DNA of 64,000 bases, from IMG/VR virus record IMGVR_UViG_3300032223_003183, positions 1 to 64,000 of that record, one strand, 5' to 3'. Of this stretch, positions 34,816-42,742 are shown in pieces. The position numbers and the translations under genes were made by a program. Every line of letters starts with the position of its first letter. The first letter of the stretch is position 1. The notes under the pieces are model-generated. The model worked only from the letters and a program-made list of their open reading frames with translations. It did no database searches and was not told the DNA's origin. Origin of the DNA: a virus.

Positions 34816-36744
34816 ATGGTAGATACTTCATTTTTCGGTAGATTACAACGATTATTTTCAACAGACGTCATAATAAGAAACGTTGGAGGTAACCAATTAA
34901 AAGTAATGGATACTGATCGTATCCAACAACTTGGTACAATCCAAACTAACTCACTTTTCGATAGATATAATAAGGTTTATACTACAACTGGTGGTTTAAA
35001 CTTCAATTTTAATAGCGACTTAACATACCCTACTACTCGTATTCAGTTGTATACTGATTATGAAATGATGGATCAAGATTCTATTATTGCTTCTACATTA
35101 GATATCTTAGCTGACGAGACTTGTTTGAGAAATGATATGGGAGAAGTATTACAGATACGTTCTTCTGATGATACCGTTCAAAAAATTCTTTATAACTTAT
35201 TTTACGATGTATTAAATATTGAATTTAATCTTTGGTCATGGACTCGTAATATGTGTAAGTATGGTGATTTTTATCTTAAACTAGAAATTTCAGAAAAATT
35301 TGGTGTTTATAACGTTATACCATTTTCTTCTTATTCTATTATTAGATTAGAAGGTAAAAACCCAGAAAAACCACAAGAAGTAAAATTCAGATACGATCCT
35401 ACTTTTACATCACAACAATCAGCAACAGGCCCACAAGTAATGTCTTCATATACTCGTAATAATAGTGAAGCAATTATATTTGATAATTATGAAATGGCAC
35501 ACTTCAGATTATTATCTGATTTTAACTATTTACCCTATGGTAGAAGTTATATTGAACCTGCTCGTAAAGTATTTAAACAATTAACATTACTAGAGGATGC
35601 AATGCTTATCCATCGTATTGTTAGAGCTCCTGAAAAACGTACTTTCTTTATCAATGTTGGTAATATTCCACCTAATGAGGTAGAAAACTATATGCAAAAA
35701 ACCATCAATAAGATGAAAAAAACTCCATATATGGATCCTACAACAGGTGAATATAACTTAAAATATAATATGCAAAACATATTAGAAGATTTCTACATTC
35801 CAGTTAGAGGAGGAGATACTACTACTAAAATTGAAACTACAAAAGGTTTAGATTATACTGCTATTGAAGATATTGAATACTTAAAAGATAAATTATTTGC
35901 TGCCTTAAAAATGCCAAAAGCATATCTAGGGTATGAAAAAGACTTAACAGGTAAGGCTACATTAGCTGCTGAAGATATTCGTTTTGCTCGTACAGTAGAA
36001 AGATTACAAAAAATATTAATTTCAGAATTAACAAAAATTGCTTTAGTTCACTTATATTCACAAGGATATGATGGAGAAGCGTTAACCAATTTTGAATTAT
36101 CATTAACTGTTCCTTCTATTATTTACGAACAAGAAAAAATTGCTTTAATGAAAGAAAAATCTTCATTAGCAACAGAATTAATTCAAAATAAAATTGTTCC
36201 AACTGATTGGGTTTATGATCATATATTTAACTTTAGTGAAAATGAATATGATGAATATAGAGATCTAATTATAGAAGACGCTAAACGTAAATTTAGAATT
36301 GATCAAATTGAAACTGAAGGAAACGATCCATACAAAACTGGTGAAGCATATGGTACACCACACACTTTAGCTTCATTATATGGCCCAGGAAGATATCCAG
36401 GTACTGAAGGTACCCCTAAAGGATATGATGAAAAAGGAGATACATATCCTGATCAAGTTTTGGGTAGACCAAAAGAAAAAGCATCTAATATTAATACACA
36501 AGAAAACCCATTAGGTAAAGATAGATTAGGTAGAGCAGGAATGAAAAATGGAGATGATGAAGCTAAAGGATTTAAAACCGCATATAAAGGTGGATCTCCA
36601 TTAGCATTAGAGAATGCAGGTACACAAGCTGTATACCATCAAATTTCAAGTAATTTAAAAAGTATGTTCCCACAACGTAAAGTAAGTTTATTTGAGGAAA
36701 GCGATTTATTAAATGAAGATAATCTTCTAAAAGAAGACAAATAA
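34816..36744 (+). CDS. gp20: Portal vertex protein, gp20-like
   Basis: At 642 residues, this protein has the T4-like portal sequence features: DYEMMDQDSIIASTLDILAD (about 87-106), YGDFYLKLEI, LPYGRSYIEPARKVFKQLTL, and the highly conserved LKMPKAYLGYEKDLTGKATL near 370-390. The portal forms a dodecameric ring at one capsid vertex, docks the terminase and nucleates prohead assembly. The C-terminal 120 residues are Gly/Pro/Lys-rich and end in an acidic tail (EESDLLNEDNLLKEDK). Confident. Confidence 0.93.
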   Translation: MVDTSFFGRLQRLFSTDVIIRNVGGNQLKVMDTDRIQQLGTIQTNSLFDRYNKVYTTTGGLNFNFNSDLTYPTTRIQLYTDYEMMDQDSIIASTLDILADETCLRNDMGEVLQIRSSDDTVQKILYNLFYDVLNIEFNLWSWTRNMCKYGDFYLKLEISEKFGVYNVIPFSSYSIIRLEGKNPEKPQEVKFRYDPTFTSQQSATGPQVMSSYTRNNSEAIIFDNYEMAHFRLLSDFNYLPYGRSYIEPARKVFKQLTLLEDAMLIHRIVRAPEKRTFFINVGNIPPNEVENYMQKTINKMKKTPYMDPTTGEYNLKYNMQNILEDFYIPVRGGDTTTKIETTKGLDYTAIEDIEYLKDKLFAALKMPKAYLGYEKDLTGKATLAAEDIRFARTVERLQKILISELTKIALVHLYSQGYDGEALTNFELSLTVPSIIYEQEKIALMKEKSSLATELIQNKIVPTDWVYDHIFNFSENEYDEYRDLIIEDAKRKFRIDQIETEGNDPYKTGEAYGTPHTLASLYGPGRYPGTEGTPKGYDEKGDTYPDQVLGRPKEKASNINTQENPLGKDRLGRAGMKNGDDEAKGFKTAYKGGSPLALENAGTQAVYHQISSNLKSMFPQRKVSLFEESDLLNEDNLLKEDK

Positions 36745-36750
36745 AATTAA

Positions 36751-36758
36751 TATTTATA
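36751..36758 (+). promoter_or_regulatory. TATTTATA promoter-like motif
   Basis: An exact TATTTATA 25 bases before the ATG at 36784, in a 39-base gap after the portal gene. Confidence 0.5.
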
Positions 36759-36783
36759 ATTAGAAGTTAACTATATTGAATAA

Positions 36784-37644
36784 ATGGCTAATATAAAGCA
36801 TAACAAATATAAAAACACTGGGATCCTATTTGAATTACTTGTAAGAAAAATTACAGCTGATACAATGTCCAGTCAAGATTCTAAGGCTGTTTCTTTGATT
36901 AAAAAGTATTTTGTAAATACAGAATTATCTAAAGAAAATAAACTGTATCAATCGATATCTAAATCACAAAACATTAGTGAGGCCCAAGCAGATTCAATTC
37001 TTTCAACTATCTTAGAAGTAAATAAAACTTTAGATAGAACTAAATTATCAAAAGAAAAATATAATTTAATTAAAGAAATTAAAGCTAATTTTGATATTGA
37101 TGATTTTTTCAAAGCCAAAATTAATAACTACAAATTATTATCTTCCACTTATACATTATTAGAAGCTAGTTTATCACCATCTAAAAATTTAGATGATATT
37201 CTTTCTTCTAAAATGAATATCTTAGAAAATATAGCACAAACTAATACTGTAAGCGTTCCACAACCAACAGTAAGTGAGTTTGAAACTTTAGATAAAGGAA
37301 CTCGTGCATTAGTTTACAAAATAATGTTAGAAAAATTTAATGATAGATTCAATACTTTATCTGATGAACAGAAAGAGGTATTAAAAGAATATATTAATAA
37401 TATTTCTAACACTACCAATTTAAAAAAATATGTGGATACTAAATTCACATCATTAAAAGAATCTCTTTTAAAATTCTTACCTAAAATAGAGGACGCTACA
37501 ATTAAAATTAAAGTGAATGAGACAATAAATCTTATTAACCCTATTTTAGAATCTAAAGTTGTAAAAGACGATAATATAGTTGCATTATTACAATATCAAG
37601 AATTACACAGTGAATTAACAAAAATTCATAATGCAAGTAGATAA
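36784..37644 (+). CDS. Conserved head-region protein, function unknown
   Basis: The 286-residue helical protein begins HNKYKNTGILFELLVRKITA, a block I recall as conserved beside the portal in marine T4-like phages. It has repeated Leu/Lys/Asn helices, no cysteine, and no enzyme motif. It sits between gp20 and gp21, the position of the small core genes 67 and 68 in T4. It may be a prohead core or portal-assembly factor. Its end overlaps the next gene by 14 bases. Confidence 0.55.
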   Translation: MANIKHNKYKNTGILFELLVRKITADTMSSQDSKAVSLIKKYFVNTELSKENKLYQSISKSQNISEAQADSILSTILEVNKTLDRTKLSKEKYNLIKEIKANFDIDDFFKAKINNYKLLSSTYTLLEASLSPSKNLDDILSSKMNILENIAQTNTVSVPQPTVSEFETLDKGTRALVYKIMLEKFNDRFNTLSDEQKEVLKEYINNISNTTNLKKYVDTKFTSLKESLLKFLPKIEDATIKIKVNETINLINPILESKVVKDDNIVALLQYQELHSELTKIHNASR

Positions 37645-38368
37645 ATTAAAAGAATTAGTAAAAAAATATTTAGCTGAACTTCTTGATGAAGAATCAGCTT
37701 CTGGAGATGCTGGTGGGTTTTTACCTAGAATGATGGTTAAAAAACTTAAGAAGGAAGATACTAATAAAGCTTTTACTCGTAATCCTGCTCGCCCTAAAAC
37801 TGCACAAGATATTAATTCACCTACTGGGTTTGAATCAATGCCTGATTCAGCTAAAGTTTATATTAAAGGTGGATTTAAAGCAATTAAACCTGAAGAAAGA
37901 ATTGATGCTAAAGATTTATGGAAAGAACAACACTTAAAAGAAAATGAAATGACTGTTGTTCACGATAAACATGCTTTTATCAAACCAAAAAAACACCATG
38001 AAACTTCTAGACCAGGACATGAAGATTTACCTAACCCAGATAAATACTTTGAACTAGTGAAATTTAAAATTGTTGATCCCGAAAAAAAGAAAAAGAAAGA
38101 AAAACCTCTTAACGAAGTTCGTTACTCTCAATTTAAAGCTCAATCTAAAAATAGAACACCTCAAGAACAATTGCATATGGGTGTTAAACAAATTCAACAT
38201 AAATTAGATGAAATTAATAAATTAGTTGAATTTGCTACTAGAATGAAAACAGAATTAAAAGGTGATGCTGATCAAATGAATTACTTAAAACGTACTCATA
38301 ATGCATTATTTAAAATAAACGAAAGAATACAAGATATTAATAATAAAATAAAAGGTTTAACTGAGTAA
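37631..38368 (+). CDS. Leader-bearing head-region protein
   Basis: The 245-residue protein opens MQVDKLKELVKKYLAELLDE, with L-K-E, L-A-E and L-D-E sites, like the capsid-leader proteins of the 20-28 kb cluster. A Gly-rich break follows, then a basic Lys/Pro/His region (KAFTRNPARPKTAQDIN), and a C-terminal coiled coil (LHMGVKQIQHKLDEINKLV onward). Its place beside the portal and protease supports a role in the prohead core. It is coupled to a 48-residue gene by TAATG. Confidence 0.55.
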   Translation: MQVDKLKELVKKYLAELLDEESASGDAGGFLPRMMVKKLKKEDTNKAFTRNPARPKTAQDINSPTGFESMPDSAKVYIKGGFKAIKPEERIDAKDLWKEQHLKENEMTVVHDKHAFIKPKKHHETSRPGHEDLPNPDKYFELVKFKIVDPEKKKKKEKPLNEVRYSQFKAQSKNRTPQEQLHMGVKQIQHKLDEINKLVEFATRMKTELKGDADQMNYLKRTHNALFKINERIQDINNKIKGLTE

Positions 38369-38514
38369 TGGCAGCAAAAGTAAAAGCAGCTTCATCTACT
38401 ACTAAAGTAGAAAAAATTAAGGTAAAAAGACCTGGTGTTCACGCTAAATGTAAAACATCAAAATTGAAAAGTTCTAAGAACTATAAAAAATTATACAGAG
38501 GACAAGGTAAATAA
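38368..38514 (+). CDS. Small basic head-region protein (48 residues)
   Basis: ATG 38368 to TAA 38512-38514 encodes a Lys/Ser-rich protein with KVKRPGVHAKCKTSKLKSSK and a final YKKLYRGQGK. I recall a small conserved VKRPGVHAK-type protein near the portal in marine T4-like phages. It is strongly basic and may bind packaged DNA or neutralise the acidic scaffold. The start overlaps the upstream stop by one base. Confidence 0.55.
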   Translation: MAAKVKAASSTTKVEKIKVKRPGVHAKCKTSKLKSSKNYKKLYRGQGK

Positions 38515-38517
38515 AAA

Positions 38518-38525
38518 TATTTATA
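38518..38525 (+). promoter_or_regulatory. TATTTATA promoter-like motif
   Basis: An exact TATTTATA ends only 3 bases before the ATG at 38529, the same tight spacing as at 3010-3021. Confidence 0.45.
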
Positions 38526-38528
38526 CAC

Positions 38529-39800
38529 ATGACAGTTCAAAACTTATACACACAATACCTAGATGGTAAGATAACTAAACAAAAGTTTCTTTACGAGGTA
38601 CGTAGAGATCAAAATCTTACCATGATATCACCTAACAACTCATTTGATGATGTTGTTAAGATATTAAAAAACAAATCTATAATCTCAGAAAAAGCTTCTA
38701 AGGAATCTACAGGAAAACAAGAAGTAGATATTATAGCTAAAACTATTGATATGGTTAACCCATATGAATATGCTAAAGGTATGAAACTTGAACTTGACAT
38801 GATTGATGTTCCTACCAGAACTGATTTAACTGAAGAAGAAGTACTTAAAGCTCAGAAAAAAGTATTAGCTAATTTAACTAAAAATCCTTCTTATTATACT
38901 GAAAAAATGTATGGTAAAGTTAAATTCGATGGTGATGATACTGTTGAAATTAACAAAAAATCAATTGATGCCCTAGATAAAGGTAAAAAAAACGTTATTA
39001 GAGAAGGAGTAGATACTAAAACTAGATTTGATGTAACTCTTAGAAATGGTAAACATTTTTCTGGAGTAACATTTATTAATAAAAATTCATTTAATACACC
39101 TAATGGTGGAACTTATATTAACCAAGATATTGAAAAAGTAACCCCTTCAGATAATCAATTAGGAGAAGAAACTCCTACAAAACCAGGTTATCATGCTGAT
39201 GGTACTCCAAAATCTAATGAAGAGATGAGTGATGACGAACGTGAAGCATTTTACAACGACTCAGATTTTATAAACGAAAGTTACAATCCCTTCCCAATGA
39301 ATGAAAAACAAGAAGCAGTATTACAAAGATATGCTGAATCAACAGGTATTCCTTTAGATAATCTTAAAAACATGGTTGCTGAAGCTAAATCCAAAAAAAA
39401 ACAATCTAGTGAACCTGTAATGGAAATGGATGAATTTGAAGGTGGAACCGAAGCCTTTGAAGACGATAATGAACCACACGAACTACATATTTTATTATCT
39501 CAATTAGCTAAAAATGCTATTGAATTAGCTAAAGATCTAAGAGAACTTGAAGCTGAAGGAGTTGATAATTTACCACAATGGTTCCAAGCTAAAATTATTA
39601 TAGCAAAAAATTATATAGAAGGAGCTAGAGAATATTTAGAAGGAGAAATGGGTAATGAATTAGATGAAGGCGAAACTGCTAAAACTAATGATGCTACTCA
39701 CAACGCTGCTGTATTACAACAAATAAACCAAGTACCTAACGCAGGAGCTAAAGCAGAATTAACAAAAGCATTTAACTCAGGGCAAGCAATAAACATTTAA
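38529..39800 (+). CDS. Head/prohead-core region protein, function unknown
   Basis: The 423-residue protein begins MTVQNLYTQYLDGKITKQKF and has a short beta-rich domain near residues 160-210 (TRFDVTLRNGKHFSGVTFIN). The C-terminal half is acidic and helical (ELHILLSQLAKNAIELAKDL). It lies directly upstream of the gp21 protease with one base between. High acidic content and position suggest a prohead core component that the protease degrades or trims. No family is recognised. Confidence 0.5.
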   Translation: MTVQNLYTQYLDGKITKQKFLYEVRRDQNLTMISPNNSFDDVVKILKNKSIISEKASKESTGKQEVDIIAKTIDMVNPYEYAKGMKLELDMIDVPTRTDLTEEEVLKAQKKVLANLTKNPSYYTEKMYGKVKFDGDDTVEINKKSIDALDKGKKNVIREGVDTKTRFDVTLRNGKHFSGVTFINKNSFNTPNGGTYINQDIEKVTPSDNQLGEETPTKPGYHADGTPKSNEEMSDDEREAFYNDSDFINESYNPFPMNEKQEAVLQRYAESTGIPLDNLKNMVAEAKSKKKQSSEPVMEMDEFEGGTEAFEDDNEPHELHILLSQLAKNAIELAKDLRELEAEGVDNLPQWFQAKIIIAKNYIEGAREYLEGEMGNELDEGETAKTNDATHNAAVLQQINQVPNAGAKAELTKAFNSGQAINI

Positions 39801-39801
39801 T

Positions 39802-40425
39802 ATGAGCAAATCACTATTAATAGAATACGCTTTATTTACACCTAAATCTGCAGTACTAACTGAAGGTAAAGGTGATAGAAACTTAGTAGTTCAAGGTGTT
39901 ATTCAAAGAGCAGATGCTAAAAACCAAAACGGTAGAATTTATCCTAAAGATATTTTAGCTCGTGAAGTTGAAAAATACATTGAAGGACCTGTTGCTGAAA
40001 ACAGAGCATTAGGTGAACTAGATCACCCTGAATCAATGGTTATTAACCTTAAAAATGTATCTCACAACATCAAACAATTATGGTGGGAAGGAGATGATTT
40101 AATGGGTAAAGTAGAAGTATTACCAACTCCATCAGGTAACATCTTAAAAGAACTTTTTATAAACAAAATTACAGTAGGTATTTCTTCTCGTGGTATGGGT
40201 TCAGTTAAACCTTTAGATGAGGGTACTGTAGAAGTGCAGGACGATCTAGAATTATTATGTTGGGATTTTGTAAGTACTCCATCTACACAAGGTGCCTTTA
40301 TGAGACCTGTGGGTTTATCTGAAAGTTATAATCCTCTAGATGTTAATTCCTCAAAGTATTCTAAAGTAAACACTTTAATATCTGATATAATTTGCTCTCA
40401 AAGTGGAGTTTGCTGTATAAGATAA
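39802..40425 (+). CDS. gp21: Prohead core protease, gp21-like (S77 family)
   Basis: The 207-residue protein has the herpesvirus/T4-type prohead protease fold motifs. It shows RADAKNQNGRIYPKDIL (about 41-57), a catalytic His75 in ALGELDHPES, and a catalytic Ser in ITVGISSRGMGSV (Ser128 or Ser129). It cleaves scaffold, capsid and internal proteins after (L/I)-x-E, and its own LLIE and LTE sites near residues 8 and 21 would fit self-cleavage. Length is close to T4 gp21 (212). It is probably the enzyme that would process the leader-bearing proteins described here. Confidence 0.9.
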   Translation: MSKSLLIEYALFTPKSAVLTEGKGDRNLVVQGVIQRADAKNQNGRIYPKDILAREVEKYIEGPVAENRALGELDHPESMVINLKNVSHNIKQLWWEGDDLMGKVEVLPTPSGNILKELFINKITVGISSRGMGSVKPLDEGTVEVQDDLELLCWDFVSTPSTQGAFMRPVGLSESYNPLDVNSSKYSKVNTLISDIICSQSGVCCIR

Positions 40426-40453
40426 TATTCATAGATTCCTAAAAACTTATTTG

Positions 40454-40494
40454 GGTTTTGCCTCTTTCTCAATATTTATTGACGGAGCAAAACC
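40454..40494 (+). promoter_or_regulatory. Inverted repeat enclosing a TATTTATT motif before the HNH gene
   Basis: GGTTTTGC (40454-40461) is an exact inverted repeat of GCAAAACC (40487-40494), with TATTTATT (40473-40480) in the loop. The motif ends 22 bases before the HNH start at 40503. The arrangement could hide or mark the promoter, or be part of the arrival point of the homing gene. Confidence 0.4.
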
Positions 40495-40502
40495 TAAAAT
40501 TT

Positions 40503-41177
40503 ATGGAAACCAAAATATGCCCTACTTGTAAAGTAGAAAAAATTCTAGAAAATTATAATAAAAATAAAAACCGTAAAGACGGTTTACAACGTGAATGTAA
40601 AGAATGTTGTCATTCTCATCATAATAAACATTACCATACTAAAAAATCTCCTCGCTTAAAAGAGGATTTAAAAGAAGGGTATAAAGTATGTACTACTTGC
40701 AATCAAGAGCTTTTATTAATAAATTTTACTACTCAAAAGGCTGGAAGATTTGGAGTAAATAGTACATGTAAAGTTTGTTTTAATTTAGACTGGAATGAAT
40801 ATCAAAAAAGAACCGGTCAAAATAATGCCTATAATAAACATCGTAAAGCAACTGACCCTCAATTTAAGCTTAAAACACTATTAAGAGGTAGATTACTTGA
40901 TGCTTTAAAACGTCATACTAAAGGAGGTAAAGTAAATAAAACCCATTCAGCTATAATTTTAATAGGTTGTACAATTGATAAATATAAAACTTATCTAGAA
41001 AAACAATTTAAACCTGATATGAGTTGGGATAATCATGGGGTTGTATGGGAAATTGATCATATAATACCTTGCTCTAAATTTGATTTAACTAACCCTATAC
41101 AACAAAGTAAATGTTTTAATTATAAAAATACTCAACCTTTATATAAATCTGAAAATAGAAGTAAAGGAAATAGATAA
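40503..41177 (+). CDS. HNH homing endonuclease with zinc fingers
   Basis: I start this at ATG 40503, because the frame upstream opens only with TTG at 40458 and includes the promoter-like motif. The 224-residue product has METKICPTCK, then ECKECC (Cys6, Cys9, Cys32, Cys35), a second C-x2-C pair (VCTTCNQ) and a third (CKVC). The HNH core near residue 180 reads WEIDHIIPCSKFDL, followed by NYKNTQPLYKSENRSKGN. It should nick or cut DNA. Located between the protease and scaffold region, it looks like a mobile free-standing homing gene of T4-like phages. Confidence 0.85.
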   Translation: METKICPTCKVEKILENYNKNKNRKDGLQRECKECCHSHHNKHYHTKKSPRLKEDLKEGYKVCTTCNQELLLINFTTQKAGRFGVNSTCKVCFNLDWNEYQKRTGQNNAYNKHRKATDPQFKLKTLLRGRLLDALKRHTKGGKVNKTHSAIILIGCTIDKYKTYLEKQFKPDMSWDNHGVVWEIDHIIPCSKFDLTNPIQQSKCFNYKNTQPLYKSENRSKGNR

Positions 41178-41183
41178 TTATAA

Positions 41184-41191
41184 TATTTATT
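41184..41191 (+). promoter_or_regulatory. TATTTATT promoter-like motif
   Basis: A TATTTATT variant ends 14 bases before the ATG at 41206. Confidence 0.45.
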
Positions 41192-41205
41192 ATAAAGTAT
41201 AAAAC

Positions 41206-41484
41206 ATGGAAAATTTTGACTTTAAAAAATACATTGCTGAAGGTAAATTATTGACTGAGAATGAATCTATTACTATAACTAAAATAGAAAAAGGTAGAGA
41301 TACAGGTATGGCATTTGGTGCAATAGGCGCAGGGTATACTATAACATTATCTAATAATAAAATTGTTGATTCTGATGATGAGGATTTATTAGATAGATAT
41401 TCTGAACTTAGACAAGATGGCAGAAAAAATTTAGACCAGTTAAATAAGATATTAGTTGGTAAGCCATGGGATATGGAATATTAG
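41206..41484 (+). CDS. Small leader-bearing protein beside the scaffold gene
   Basis: The 92-residue protein starts MENFDFKKYIAEGKLLTE. Its YIAE-G junction is close to T4 internal protein leaders such as MKTYQEFIAE, which target proteins into the prohead and are cut after Glu by gp21. After the leader, a beta-rich part (TKIEKGRDTGMAFGAIGAGY) and an acidic helix follow. It lies between the HNH gene and a terminator, with its own promoter-like motif. I predict an internal head protein of about 80 residues. Confidence 0.6.
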   Translation: MENFDFKKYIAEGKLLTENESITITKIEKGRDTGMAFGAIGAGYTITLSNNKIVDSDDEDLLDRYSELRQDGRKNLDQLNKILVGKPWDMEY

Positions 41485-41527
41485 ATAAAAATACTCTCCC
41501 GATTTTACAAGTCTATTGTAAAAGACT

Positions 41528-41558
41528 AATGCACTCCCTAAAAAGAGTGCATTTTTTA
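41528..41558 (+). terminator. Rho-independent terminator upstream of the scaffold gene
   Basis: AATGCACTC (41528-41536) pairs with GAGTGCATT (41545-41553) around an 8-base loop and is followed by a T-rich tract. It lies in the 189-base gap before gp22, which otherwise holds a TATTTATA motif and no gene I can support. Confidence 0.8.
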
Positions 41559-41569
41559 TTTCTCTTATA

Positions 41570-41577
41570 TATTTATA
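41570..41577 (+). promoter_or_regulatory. TATTTATA promoter-like motif upstream of gp22
   Basis: An exact TATTTATA lies just after the terminator and 96 bases before the scaffold start at 41674. This would give a longer leader than the other copies, possibly for regulation of scaffold and capsid. Confidence 0.5.
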
Positions 41578-41673
41578 GCCGTCTTATGATAGATTATCCC
41601 AATATAATCTCCCTCACAATAAAAAAATTCTATATTACTTCCTAATAAGTAATCAAACAATCACAAAAATATT

Positions 41674-42705
41674 ATGGCAAACGAAAACACTAAAATCTTT
41701 AGTGAAGCAATCGCTGAAGCAAAGGCTATTAGAGAAACAGCTATGGTTAATGCAAAACTTGCTCTAGAAGAAGCTTTCGCTCCTCGTATTCAAGAAATGA
41801 TGAATGAAAAATTATCATCAATGTATGAAGACGAAGATTTGGAAGAAGATGATCATACTAAAAATGGTATGGCACCTGAAGATCAAACAGATTCAATGGA
41901 AGAAATTTCATTAGAAGAACTTTTAGCAGAACTAGAAGATCTAGAAGAAAACGAAATGGAAGAAGGTACTAGTTACTCAGAAAAAGACGGAACAGTAGAT
42001 CCAGGAGTAAACGATCCTTACGAAAAATCAACTAAATTCGTAGACCCAGGAGTAAACGATCCTTACGAACAATCATTAGAAGAAGCTGAAGACAAAGACA
42101 CAGTAACTGAAATTACAGTTAAAGATTTAAAAGATATCTTTAGAGATGTAGTAGCAGATTTACTAGGTGGTCCAGAAAGCGAAGAAAATGATGAAGATGA
42201 AGGTGAACCAGGTCACGAAGAAGGAGAAACTCCTGAAGAAGAAGCTGGTGAAGGTGAAGAAAAAGAACTAAGTTTAGAAGAAATCTTAGCTGAACTTGAA
42301 GAAGATATGGATCCTTCAGAAATGGTAAGTGAAGAACAAACTGAGGAACTTGAAGAAGCAATGAATACAATTGCTCAATTACGTTCTGAACTAAACGAAG
42401 TTAATCTTTTGAATTCAAAATTACTTTACGTTAACAAGTTGTTTAAATCTAAAAACTTAACAGAAGCTCAAAAAGTAAAAGTAATTAACGCTTTTGATAG
42501 AGCTGAAACAGTTAAAGAGTCTAAAAACATCTATGAAACATTACAAGAATCATTAACATCTATGACTTCAACTTCTAACGCTAAGTCTCAAATCAAAGAA
42601 TCTCTTTCATTTGCTTCTAAACCAGCTGGAGTTGCTGACAGAAAACCAATCGTTGAAAACAACGATTTTGTAGCAAGAATGCAAAAACTTGCAGGAATTA
42701 TTTAA
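41674..42705 (+). CDS. gp22: Prohead core scaffold protein, gp22-like
   Basis: The 343-residue protein is very acidic (Glu-rich from about 50 to 230) with helical ends, as expected of gp22, the major prohead scaffold. The N-terminus contains IFSEAIAEAKAIRE, with I-A-E protease sites, and the C-terminus has LRSELNEVNLLNSKLLYVNK and a KPIVENNDFVARMQKLAGII ending typical of gp22. It is followed by the capsid gene, as in T4. A 36-base near-exact repeat duplicates a VDPGVNDPYE segment. The protein should be degraded to peptides by gp21. Confidence 0.85.
   Translation: MANENTKIFSEAIAEAKAIRETAMVNAKLALEEAFAPRIQEMMNEKLSSMYEDEDLEEDDHTKNGMAPEDQTDSMEEISLEELLAELEDLEENEMEEGTSYSEKDGTVDPGVNDPYEKSTKFVDPGVNDPYEQSLEEAEDKDTVTEITVKDLKDIFRDVVADLLGGPESEENDEDEGEPGHEEGETPEEEAGEGEEKELSLEEILAELEEDMDPSEMVSEEQTEELEEAMNTIAQLRSELNEVNLLNSKLLYVNKLFKSKNLTEAQKVKVINAFDRAETVKESKNIYETLQESLTSMTSTSNAKSQIKESLSFASKPAGVADRKPIVENNDFVARMQKLAGII
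41995..42075 (+). repeat. 36-base direct repeat inside the scaffold gene
   Basis: Positions 41995-42030 and 42040-42075 match at 34 of 36 bases and encode VDPGVNDPYEKS and VDPGVNDPYEQS. The copies are spaced 45 bases apart, so the frame is kept. This suggests a recent in-frame duplication in the disordered acidic part of gp22. Confidence 0.8.
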
Positions 42706-42742
42706 AAACATTAAAACAACAAAAATCTAAAATTACATTATT

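Noticed and set aside
40458-40502. Upstream extension of the HNH gene from TTG 40458
   Set aside because: It relies on a TTG start, covers the TATTTATT motif and the inverted repeat, and its residues precede the normal Met-Glu-Thr start of the zinc-finger region. ATG 40503 fits better.
39802-41177. Possible intron splitting gp21, with the HNH gene inside it
   Set aside because: The gp21-like protein is near full length (207 residues against 212 in T4), and I found no second exon downstream of the HNH gene.
41587-41646. A 19-codon open frame (starting MIDYPNIISL) before gp22
   Set aside because: It is very short, sits in the leader between the promoter-like motif and gp22, and shows no conserved features. 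A regulatory leader peptide is possible but unsupported.
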